From positions 162,303 through 226,302 of the forward strand of contig JAENRS010000019.1 in NCBI GenBank assembly GCA_018466975.1: a stretch of 64,000 nucleotides of DNA. Direction: 5' to 3'. This stretch comes from Sparassis latifolia. Taxonomy: Eukaryota > Basidiomycota > Agaricomycetes > Polyporales > Sparassidaceae. The first letter of the stretch is position 1; each line of letters begins with the position of its first letter. Positions 43,561-53,957 of this stretch are shown one piece after another. The notes under the pieces were generated by a model. The model saw only the letters and a list, made by a program, of their open reading frames with translations, was not told the DNA's origin and made no database searches. The translations under genes were made by a program, and so were the position numbers.

Positions 43561-44240
43561 TCAGACCGCCACTTTCTCGAGATCCTCGAAGGCGTGCGCC
43601 TGCTGTTCAACCCTCGCATGTTGGGTGGACAATTCACAAATGACTGCCTGCAACTTTTCTTGCAGACTGGATGCCCGCACTATCAAGTCGTTTCGTTGCC
43701 GCGCGATCTCCACTTCGGCGTTCCTGCGCAAATCCCCTTGTATGCGGGTCAACTCTTTCTCCTTCTGCTTCTTATATGCCTGCTTGAAAGGGTTACGTTC
43801 ATCCTGCAGCAGACGCTACGTCTTGCAGTCTCTTTTGGAATTCTCAGTATGAGATGAGTTGAGATGCGTACTAATCAGTAATCGCTGAAGTTTTGCATGT
43901 TCGCCAGAGCATGGAGATCTTGAACGGCGGTCGAACACAGATGCAAGTTCGTGAGGGATTGAACGACAGCGGCTGATCCATGCCAAGCCAACACTGGAGT
44001 TGCCTTTTTCTCACCTGTCACACGTCATGCTGTGTATTTCAACTCAAACCTAACAAAACGTGGCTTTCCTTCAGACTTAGGGTAAAGTGGATGACTTCCT
44101 TTTCTCGTATACTTTAGCTGCTCACTCCCTAGCAAGTACTCTTGATTCTCTGGTTCGTCTTGGCGTAGAGAGATCAAGGGTGTTGAGTCCGTCTTGAAGA
44201 CGACAGATTGGGTCGATCTGGATTTGCTATCAGACACCAA
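43561..44240 (-). CDS. Possible multi-exon coiled-coil protein, structure uncertain
   Basis: The clearest part is 43,823-43,561: after an acceptor-like ACGTAG the frame reads RLLQDERNPFKQAYKKQKEK, then charged helical sequence with heptad-like spacing to EDLEKVAV and a stop. Upstream, about 44,013-43,885 in another frame reads as a helical segment (SAAVVQSLTNLHLCSTAVQDL, shown in part) after a GTGACAG acceptor-like site. A 71-codon ORF at 44,240-44,025 (MVSDSKSRSTQSVV) could be the first exon. It would be divergent from VCX1 and very close to it. I could not fix all splice sites, and no family is recognised. It may equally be a gene remnant. Confidence 0.3.
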
Positions 44241-44322
44241 GTATTACGTAACTCGATTGAGGCTATGTACGATGCTTCGAAAGTACTTAGTCCACCCGGG
44301 CCACTCGTGCCAATTTACCCTC

Positions 44323-46508
44323 ATGTCTCCCACCAATGACCTTACACCCCTCCTGGCGAATGGGCACAATGCTCAACCCTCGTTCTACCGCCGAACCATT
44401 AGTGTCTTGAAACCAGAGGGAGAACCGTCATGGACCGCCTCTTACCATTTCTTTTTATTTGGCTCTTGGCTAAATATCCTGCTTATCTTTGTGCCACTCA
44501 GCTTCGCGGCCCACTTCTTGAAATGGGACGCTGCACTCTGCTTTTCCTTTAGCTTTATTGCCATTATGCCCCTCGCCGCGGTACGCCTAATTTGCGTGAT
44601 ATATGAATTATCTGACACATCAGGCCTCAGCTCCTCGGAACCGCCACGGAGCAGATGTCTTTGAAATTGGGGCAGACCCTCTCTGGATTGCTTAATGCAT
44701 CATTCGGTAATGCTGTGGAGATTATTGTTGGAATAGCTGCGTTATTGCAAGGTGTGTCTGCAGTTATTACTCTAGTGGCCGTCTAACATTGGTATAGGGG
44801 AGTTGCGTATCGTACAGACTTCCGTAGGCCACTCCATGTCAATATCGTGTGATTCGCTGATTTTTGGCAGATGCTTGGGTCTATATTATCCAATCTTTTG
44901 CTTGTTCTCGGATGTTCCTTCCTGGCAGGTGCGTGTGCTCCCCGTATCCTATGACCTGGTGTCATTGATTTTCCACGTAGGCGGTCTCAAATACCCGGAA
45001 AGTAATTTCCAGGTGACAGCTGCACAAACGTGAGCAATATAGCCCAAACTTTCCTCCATATATTGATCGCTATATTTTGTACATGTGCAGCTCGAGTTCG
45101 GTACGTATTTTCTGTTAAATGTTATAGCCTTCGGACTCATAGTTTCTCCTAGCTTATGACTCTGGCATGTCTCAGTGCGTTCTTTAAGCTATATGACGGT
45201 GCGACACTGACGTTACTGCTCTCAAGCTTTGGTCATTCCTGCGGCTTATCACAGCTCCAAGCTGCCCACTGGAAACGACACGACGGATGCTCTCCTTATC
45301 ACCTTTGACCGAATGGGTAGCAAAATCAGTGACCTGGACGATGAGTCACAGAAGGGCTTGCTTACGCTCTCCCGTGGCACAGCGATTTTGCTATTGATTG
45401 TCTATGTCGTGTACCTCTTCTTTCAGGTCAGTGAGCATAAGGTGTTGGGTCTGATGTTCCCGCGTGATATGGATGACACTACAGCTTAAGACACACGCGT
45501 ACCTGTACAAAGATGCACATGCGGAAGACGAAGAGGGGGAGCGTTCAAAAATGAGCGTGCCAGCGGCTGCATCTGCGTATGTGACCGTCCTTAGTACTGA
45601 TCTTCTATCATTGACGCCAGAGATCTTGTAGACTTCTTCTGGTCACCGTCGTCACTTCATTCTGCGCTGATTACCGTGAGTACCCGAGATTCATTCTAGA
45701 CAGTCAACTGCCGACTGTGCACTATATTAGTGGTTGCCTCAATCGAAGAGACTGCAAGGCGATACAGCATTCCAAAGCCGTTCATCGGCTTGATTCTCCT
45801 TCCCATTGTTGTAGGTGCTCTTCGCGCACTATCGGTTGTTCCGTATTACTAAGGTGTTTGCTCAGTCCAATGCCGCGGAACATGTCACATCAGTGTGGAT
45901 GGCATTGAAGAATAAAATGGAGCTCACCATCGGAATTTGTGTAGGAAGTTCAATTGTGAGCTTTTTGCCCGTTTGTGGCCGTTTATCTTTCTCACGCCCT
46001 GCTGTTCACCAAAGCAAATTGCTGCTTTTGTTATTCCGCTCCTCGTTATAGTCGGCTGGATGTAAGTGCTATTCTCGTCTTCATGTTCGAGGTCCGTTAA
46101 TAGTTTTATTTGGAATAGAACGGGCCACAACCTTACACTCTTCTTCGCTAACTTCGAGGTAATTAGCCTCTATTGCAGACGACTAATCGTGCTTACATTA
46201 ACTATGACAGACCATAGTACTCTTCGTTTCTGTGCTTCTCGTACAATTCTTGGTCCAGTCAGTGTATCACAACTGGTTCGGTTGACGCGATGCTGACCAG
46301 CTGCATTACAGAGATGGCAAGTCCAACTATATGGAGGGGCTCATGTAAGTAGAACGACCAAGCGGAGTCTTGCTTTACTAATCCAGCCTGCGTTCTTGTT
46401 CAGGCTTATAGCGTTGTACCTGGTTATTGCTCTGGCGTGTAGGTTCCATCTTATGCTTCATTTCGCGCTTGCCCCTGACCCGTCACACGTGCAGTCTGGG
46501 TCTCTTAA
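44323..46508 (+). CDS. VCX1: Vacuolar Ca2+/H+ exchanger (CAX family)
   Basis: Moves cytosolic Ca2+ into the vacuole in exchange for protons. Eighteen exons: 44,323-44,580; 44,631-44,751; 44,798-44,823; 44,871-44,928; 44,981-45,029; 45,091-45,100; 45,153-45,174; 45,227-45,426; 45,485-45,576; 45,632-45,675; 45,731-45,810; 45,866-45,955; 46,015-46,061; 46,104-46,158; 46,211-46,257; 46,312-46,344; 46,404-46,438; 46,495-46,508. Sum 1,281 bases, 426 residues, normal for VCX1. It has about 11 membrane segments, a first alpha-repeat LNASFGNAVEIIVG, an acidic loop (DAHAEDEEGERSK), and a second alpha-repeat SNAAEHVTSVW followed by CVGSSIQIAAFV. The second repeat usually starts GNA; here the splice junction gives SNA. 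An upstream in-frame ATG (44,272) is possible. Confidence 0.93.
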
Positions 46509-47187
46509 CGCGTTCGTTCCCTCAAGTCAACATCTCGCGGTACCATCATATTAACAGACGTACCATACTCTTTTTCCTTAAGACTCTATTGCCGTGCTAT
46601 AATCTCCCCCCCCCTTCCATCATCTTGCAGATGGACCGATTGCCCATGTATCTGCAGATTGTGACCCTGCTATTGTACATGTACTCCGGCTGGGTTATCC
46701 TCCTGCGAGACACGCGTCTTCTGTTTCGTACTGGTGGCTGGTCCGACTCAATTTCGAACCCGCACGAGTAGGAAGCTCTTTGCATCTGGATTGTAGATCT
46801 GTTCAATGCCATAGGCTTGCTACGTGCAACGTTACTTCCTAATCCACTATGCGTCGAGCAAACTCGTCGGAACGAAACCCGATACACTCCGGAGTTACAA
46901 GGCTCTGTCAATGTCTTGCCATGGCGTTCAAATCACTGAGTTCCACTCGCCGCTGCGACTGAGGGAAATTCGCGCCCACTGCCTGCGGTGTAGTCTCGGT
47001 CGGCGTTGTGCCTGTCACTTCCCACTGCCAAGTCATAACTTGGAGTTGCTGCGGACATGAACTTACCAGACGTAAATAGAGGTTGTCTAGTGTATGATAT
47101 CGTGTCCATACAGGATCGCCATAACAGCAGGCGTGCAGACATGAGTGCCCTGGCATTGCTGACCAGTCTAGACGAGATCAATCCAAT
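46509..47187. other. Convergent intergenic region between VCX1 and the SRP40-like gene
   Basis: Holds the 3' flanks of both genes. A plus-strand ORF here (46,427-46,771) overlaps the last VCX1 exons in another frame and is a shadow. No further gene seen. Confidence 0.45.
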
Positions 47188-48942
47188 CTAGTCGTCGAAC
47201 TTGATGCTGTGACTCTGCAACTGATATGCGGGTCAGAAAAATCTGAGACCATGAATAAGATGAGGCAACGAACTGTTATTTCTCCCCCGCGATAGCTGCC
47301 CCGCTTTTTTTTATTCTTCTCTTTCCGGAAGCCAGCACCTCGGGTGACGATTAAGTCGCGTGCAGCACGTTCACCATAATCGCCTGCGCCTGCGCCCTGT
47401 GGAAGAGCACGTCCAGTGAACACACCTACGCAATTATGGGCACTCACCCTCGCATCAAAGCCGTTGTTCGCCAAACGCTGGTCATGGAAATGGACAGTCT
47501 CAGGCTTTATGCGTCGGAATGGGGAGTTGGCCTTCCTCGGCTTGCCCTTCCCGTTTCCCTGCCCGTTTCCGTTCGCATTGGCGTTCTGCGCGTTACCGTT
47601 CACAGGAACTCTCGCGCCCGTCTTTGTGCGATCAGACGCTTTGGACACTGCCTCGTCCTCCTGACGGGCGGTGCTCGCAGTCGCGCTCGAAAAGGCTGCT
47701 CCGCTCTCTGATATCCGCCGCTTCTTGATGGCTTTGACATCGACATCGACATCAGCCACCACAGGCTCAGCTGTCGGTGCAGCAGCTACCTTGGCAAGAG
47801 TTTTGGGAGTTTTCACGAGTTTAGAGAGGGGCTTCTTTGTTGTCGCCGCGCTCGAAGAGTCGGAATCTGAGGAGTCAGAGTCAGAGCTCGATGTACCATC
47901 ACTCGATGATTCTTCCTCAGAAGAATCGCTGCGGTTGCCTTTCGTTTTCTTCAGAGCCTGCTTGACTGCGACGGCCTTTTGTGCTGAATGTTTTGCTACC
48001 TTCTCTCCCTCCTCGTCACTTGAACTGCTTTCATCACTGCCTTTCGAGATCTTCTTCGCTGACTTCTTCACCACTTCCTTCTCTGTTTCATCGTCATCAC
48101 TCGAGCTATCCTCGCCGCTCTCCTCATTGCTACTGTCCTCGTCACTGCTCTCCAACTTCTTGTTGGCCTGTGGTCCAGCAGAGTTCTCTACCTTCTTCGC
48201 CTTGAGTGTGGCATCAGGGGACTGAGAATCGGTATCATCGTCACTATCATCGTCCTCGATATCACCATCCTGGCTCGATATTGTCTTGCTTGAGCGAGGC
48301 GGTGAGGTAGCCGGACGTGATGTTACTTTAGCAGCGGCAGTCGGCTCTTTGGCCGTTATTGTCTTTGAAATCTTCTTTCCTTCTGTAACATTGGCAGAAT
48401 GTGTTAACCATTGATGCTAGGAGCACAAGACGGAGTATATACCATCTTCTGAAGATGAAGAGCCTGAAGCGTCCGCTGATGCTACAAAAGTGGTTTGCGT
48501 CGAGATAACATAGAAAATGCGAGCACAAACGACTCACAATCGGAATCAGAATCAGAGCTGCTATTATCACTGTTGCTTCGCATTCTAGCACAAGAAACGA
48601 AGCAAAAGCGCGGATAGCTGTACTTACGAAGAGTCTGAGGCCGAGTCTAACGTCAACTTCTTGGTTTGCTTCTTACTTAGAATCTTCCACTGCTTCACTA
48701 TGTCTTCCAGAAATGGCCCCGCTGGCGCGACATCGGCCTTCAGGACAACGACATCCCGGGCAGCCTTCTTTACAGCTTCCGCTGCTTTTGTGTGCGAGTG
48801 TTTCGCGAGGAATGAGTAGACGAGTCCATAGATTGCTGCGACTGCGATGTCAGTAGAAAGCAGTCACTTCAGTCTTGCACATACACGCCAGACTACCATC
48901 TACAGTGATACTGCCTGTCTTCTTACTGGATTCAACGGCCAT
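47188..48942 (-). CDS. SRP40: SRP40/NOPP140-like nucleolar phosphoprotein
   Basis: Likely nucleolar chaperone of snoRNP or ribosome assembly. Seven exons: 48,942-48,885; 48,835-48,628; 48,584-48,538; 48,481-48,443; 48,382-47,448; 47,396-47,274; 47,220-47,188. Sum 1,443 bases, 480 residues. The N-terminus forms a LisH-like helical unit (IYGLVYSFLAKHSHTKAAEAV). The middle alternates Ser/Asp/Glu tracts with Lys/Ala/Pro linkers, the hallmark of casein-kinase-2-phosphorylated NOPP140 proteins. The C-terminus is the SRP40_C domain (SPFRRIKPETVHF, DLIVTRGAGFRKEKNKKKRG, SYRGGEI, HSIKFDD). The intron 47,397-47,447 is 51 bases, in frame and without stops. The gene is convergent with VCX1 and divergent from RIB4. 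Confidence 0.9.
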
Positions 48943-49119
48943 AGCGATACCCACAAAGTAATTCCAGTGTAGAGTTGACGTGAACGGCGAACGTCCACAG
49001 GTGCCGAGACAAAGTCCAAAATAACTTGCAGACTTATTTAGCGACATCAGCCACAATACAAATAGAGGCAAATATGTCGGTGATCGTCTGCACCGACGAG
49101 CACCACGCTCTATACCACG

Positions 49120-49802
<683 letters not shown>

Positions 49803-50366
49803 ACGACGTGTCATTGGGTTTGTATGGAGAAGTAAACATATGGAATGTAATTTCAATTGGACTACTGAGAACTGTCAGAACTCTTCGCCACGAGGTGCGG
49901 CCCGCAGGCTAACTTGTGCATTTGGGACTCATTCTCAGCTGGGGCATCTCCAATATGGTCCCATTCCGACTCTCTTTACGATAGTGCCAACGTCTTCATT
50001 CATTCCACACTCGCCAAAGTGCTCATGACGGAACCACCTGATAGTAGCTGATGACTCTTCTCTTCTGTCATCTGCTGAAGTTTACATGTACTGTCGTGTA
50101 GTTTGCAACAACCTATGAATTTTCGAGCTGATTCTTTTGCCCGGAATATTCTCGCGGTCTCGGCGTCTTGCTAGTTACCTCATACTGCCATGGTTCCCGT
50201 CGTGCCCATACACCTTTCTCCACCTACATATCTTCCTCTTGACCGAATCGTTCCCACTAGTATCCTGAAGGCGGAGAACAGCAGAGATTTTACTCAAGTC
50301 GGAAGGAGGTGCTTGGCTAGGCGGCGTACCGATTAGAATTCTGTTCAGGAGAAATTACCAGCGACC
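49803..50366. other. Intergenic DNA between RIB4 and GTR1
   Basis: RIB4 3' flank and GTR1 promoter; no gene or repeat seen. Confidence 0.45.
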
Positions 50367-51621
50367 ATGAAGAAAAAGGTGAGTAACATAGTGGCGACGT
50401 AGGCTAATTTAACGAGCTTATTATGTAGGTTCTGCTCATGGGGGCGTCTGGGAGCGGGAAGACTTCGATGCGGTCGTTGATCTTGTGAGTCGACCATTCA
50501 GCGTTAAGAGATGCGAGTTAACACTTTTCCAGTTCTAATAACCCTGCCTCTCTCACCGCTCGCCTGGGTGCGACCATCGACGTCGAACAGAATCATGTGC
50601 GCTTCCTGGGAGACCTGATCCTGAACTTGTGGGACTGTGGCGGTCAGGACGCGTTCATGGACTCTTACCTCTCGACCCAGCAGTCCACGATCTTCCAGCA
50701 CGTCGGCGTCATGATCTATGTCTTCGAGGTTCAGTCGCGTAACATGCGCAAGGACCTCGAGTATTACCGCGATTGTCTTGCGGCTCTCCGTCGGTACAGC
50801 CCTGACGCTGCGGTGTTCCTACTTGTGCACAAGATGGATCTCGTGAATGAGCCGAGGGGCCAGACGCTGGATAGGAAGACGGCAGAATTGCAGCAGGCGA
50901 GCGACGGCATGGAGGTAACTGTGTTCGGGACGAGTATCTACGATGAGAGCCTGTACAAGGTCAGTCACCATCGCAATTCCCTCACCTTTGAGCTCTCATT
51001 CTCATTCGACAGGCATGGTCTCGAATCGTGCACACGCTGATTCCGAACGTGGCGGTGCTTTCAAAGCACCTGACGACCCTCGCACACGCGTGCAACGCGA
51101 CGGAAGTCATCCTATTCGAGCGCACGACCTTTCTTGTTATTGCCACCTCCTCCCCGCCGCCCTCCCCCGCATCCATCCCGCTGCCGGTTACTCCTTTGTT
51201 CTCTACACCGTCTTCTATGCACTCGAACGGCCTCCTCACACCGACGAGTACCTCGCACACCCGCTCGAATGCGCGCTATACACCGGACGATTCAGACCCT
51301 CACAAGCTCGCGCCGACCCGGTATGAGCGCACGTCGGAGCTCATTAAGGCGTTCAAGCACGCGTGCTCGCGTGTCCGAGAGGATTTCCGTTCCCTTGAGA
51401 TGGAGCTCGCCGAGTTTACTGCCGTGCTCGATGAGCTCACCAAAAATACATACGTCCTCATCGTCGTCCACGACCCCACAATAGGTAAATTTAACGTACT
51501 TCGTTTCACTGACCATGGTCTGATCGGGTCTATTTCGATAGAGACGGCGGCGCTGAAGATGAACATCCGTCTGGCTCGCAAGAAGTTCGAAGAGCTTCAA
51601 GGAGACAGTCTCGTCTCCTGA
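50367..51621 (+). CDS. GTR1: Rag-family GTPase Gtr1 (RagA/B homologue)
   Basis: Small GTPase that with Gtr2 signals amino-acid sufficiency to TORC1 at the vacuole. Five exons: 50,367-50,378; 50,429-50,484; 50,533-50,959; 51,013-51,484; 51,542-51,621. Sum 1,047 bases, 348 residues. G1 is GASGSGKTS, the switch region NNPASLTARLGATIDVEQNHVRF, G3 WDCGGQDAFMD, and G4-like HKMDLV. The C-terminal roadblock-type domain is interrupted by a Ser/Pro/Thr-rich insert of about 60 residues (SSPPPSPASIPLPVTP onward), then resumes ELIKAFKHACSRV. The 12-base first exon encodes only MKKK, and the P-loop begins immediately after the intron. Convergent with the TilS-like gene. Confidence 0.95.
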
Positions 51622-51801
51622 TTCTGATATCTTATGCATATACGTTATCCCCTCAGTACACATACCTTCACAGTAATTTAGCTATCGAGTTTGTGGTCGA
51701 CAAGAAGTGCCTGTGTCATTCGAGACTGGCAGAACTGTAGATTAGTTGACTCTGGACACGAAAGTCCAATAGGTTCAATGGATTAAAAAAGGGCGGAAAC
51801 A

Positions 51802-53756
51802 TCAGAGAGCTTCCAACGTCCGAATGAATTCGATCTTTATCCATGCATCACCGTCTCCTCTTACCAGAACATCATCCTCTCTCTCCTTGATATCTTTACT
51901 GTTCTCCCTTTCTTGTGTCTCGCTCCACCTAGGATGCTTATACTTAAACCTCGCTAACACCTGGTCTTGTTCGCCTTGACGCTGCATTATCACCTGAGGT
52001 AAGAACCAAGAGGTGTAAGATTTGACCAAGAATTTCGTGGTGGGGTCCAGTGTTGCAACGAAAATATCGCTCGGCATGTCCTCGAAGGTGAAGGTCAAGA
52101 GAAACCTGCAATCGTACAGCATGAAGTGTATCTTGTCCCTTCGTTGCAAGCCGACAAAGAATTTGCTGAGGTCCTTTATCAAAGGATTGGCACGACCTTC
52201 CCTGGCAAGCTGCTTTGCGGAATGGGGAGGGGCACGCTGCGCCAACCAGACAGGTACCTCGCCGAAATTAAGGACCTTCCGTCTTCTGATCATTTCATCA
52301 GTGCGCACGACCATGGGCCAGAACTGAACAGTGCTTGGCGCACTAAACGGCAGCGGTACCGGGTCCAACTCAGGTATCCGAGAAGGTATACACCATATTT
52401 TCTTCACGAGGTTGTTCAATGCTGCACTGTCCCCCTTGGCTTCTGCCGCCAAACTACCCCATGGACGAGGGGAGAGGTAGCGCAATATTCGGCGCGCAAT
52501 TCCTACACGGACGTCAGGATCCCCAATCTCTTGAAGTTCTGGGATGGACAGTAAGAGCGTGGAAGGAGGAGATGGGAGAAGACATGGCATGAGAACATTC
52601 GAAACTGGATTAAGTCGTATGAGAAACGTATCAACGAGGCGGCACAGAAAATTACCTTCGGAATCCAGCGCCTCGAGGCGTGTAGAGAAACGTCTAACAA
52701 CTTCTCGCAGTCGGTCACGGCCTTCAAAGATCGCGCTGTCCTGCATACGATCAGCCTGCTCGCGAAGCTTTTCAAGGGCAGCCTGTAATTTTGGGATTTG
52801 TTCCACGACGACTTGCGCTCCCGGAGCATCCTTGAGGTCCTTCTGTTTTGTTACAGAATGAGCAAGAAACACCTCCTTCTGGTGTTACAACATACCTTGG
52901 TTACCACTTCGGAGATGTCCTTGTTCTCGGCCAGACAATGGCGGACGGCGTTGCGAATACTGATGGCAGGCTGAAAATTCGTCGGATCATTTGTATAAGG
53001 CAATTCGTTGGTCTCGCACGTCTCGAGAATCCTATCCTATCACTGGAATAAATATATACCGAACAAACATACAGTGAAGCTGTTACCTTGGAGAACCACA
53101 AGAGAGGACGCACAATCCATCTGGACATGCCCTCAGGGCCGGCGAAAGCTCCGAACTGTCCGACGTCCATACCCCACCGCCTCACAGGTCTCATGCCGGC
53201 CACTCCTACAAGACCGCTTCCCATCGCCATTCGCATGACAGCGGTTTCCACCTGGTCGTCGGCGTGGTGAGCGAGCGCGATAGCATCGGCATGCGAGACA
53301 GACATCCCATGGAAGAGCCTGTTCTGCCGCGCTTCACGCGCAACTTTTTCAAACGTCTCAAGCTTTGAATGGGGGCTTTTTGGGAACGGGAAGGAGCCCC
53401 ATGGGACCTCGTAAGTGTGGTGCTGGACGCGAAAAGCATTCGCATTTCGTCTAGCCCAGTCTGCCATTTCGCGATTGGCAGGCTGTAAATCATGATCTAT
53501 GTGTATCGAATAGAGTTTGAAGGGTAGGCCGTAGCTGCCTTTTGCTTGTTCAAGGACAGAGGAAAGCAGAAACAGAAGGCAGGTCGAATCAGGCCCTCCA
53601 GAGTTTCCGACCGCTGCAAGGAGGAAATGTGTGGAGCGGTCCACCTTGGAAATGAGATAACGCACCCAGTGTCTCGGGCCAACCACCTGGAGGCATGCAT
53701 CGCTGCAGAGATTGGAAAAACTCTTCTATGGAAATGGGAGGAATTGGCCGCAACAT
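51802..53756 (-). CDS. tRNA(Ile)-lysidine synthetase (TilS/MesJ-like)
   Basis: Modifies C34 of a tRNA-Ile CAU to lysidine so it reads AUA; in fungi expected in mitochondria. Four exons: 53,756-53,666; 53,613-53,087; 53,036-52,896; 52,842-51,802. Sum 1,800 bases, 599 residues, longer than bacterial TilS but usual for fungi. The PP-loop is NSGGPDSTCLLFLL; IHIDHDLQPANREMADW and LAHHADDQVETAVMRM are N-domain signatures; DRILETCETNELPYTNDPTN is the next conserved block. The C-terminal 300 residues are fungal-specific and unrecognised beyond an Arg-rich end. The start at 53,756 is the ATG in frame with IEEFFQSLQRCMPP; upstream in-frame ATGs exist. Divergent from the YTH gene across 201 bases. Confidence 0.88.
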
Positions 53757-53957
53757 AAACGCGAATTTCGCGCAGGACATTGCGGGCCCGAGACCGAGCC
53801 ACGGTCGGAGGGTCGGCCGGGCCGGCCGCGGTCGGGAGCGTGACAACGCGAAGACCACGGCGGAGAGTGTCTGCCATTGCCGCGCGCAGTGCTGCTCATT
53901 TGCAATCTTCCTCCCTGTCTTTCTTCCTGAGTTCTTTCCTCTCTTCCATTCTCAGTC

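Noticed and set aside
47671..48225. 184-codon plus-strand ORF, Ser/Leu-rich
   Set aside because: Antisense shadow of the Ser/Asp/Glu tracts of the SRP40-like gene.
52540..52625. Extra intron in the last exon of the TilS-like gene (GTTTCG...CCCAG)
   Set aside because: Removing it breaks the frame, while the unspliced reading is open and gives the expected length.
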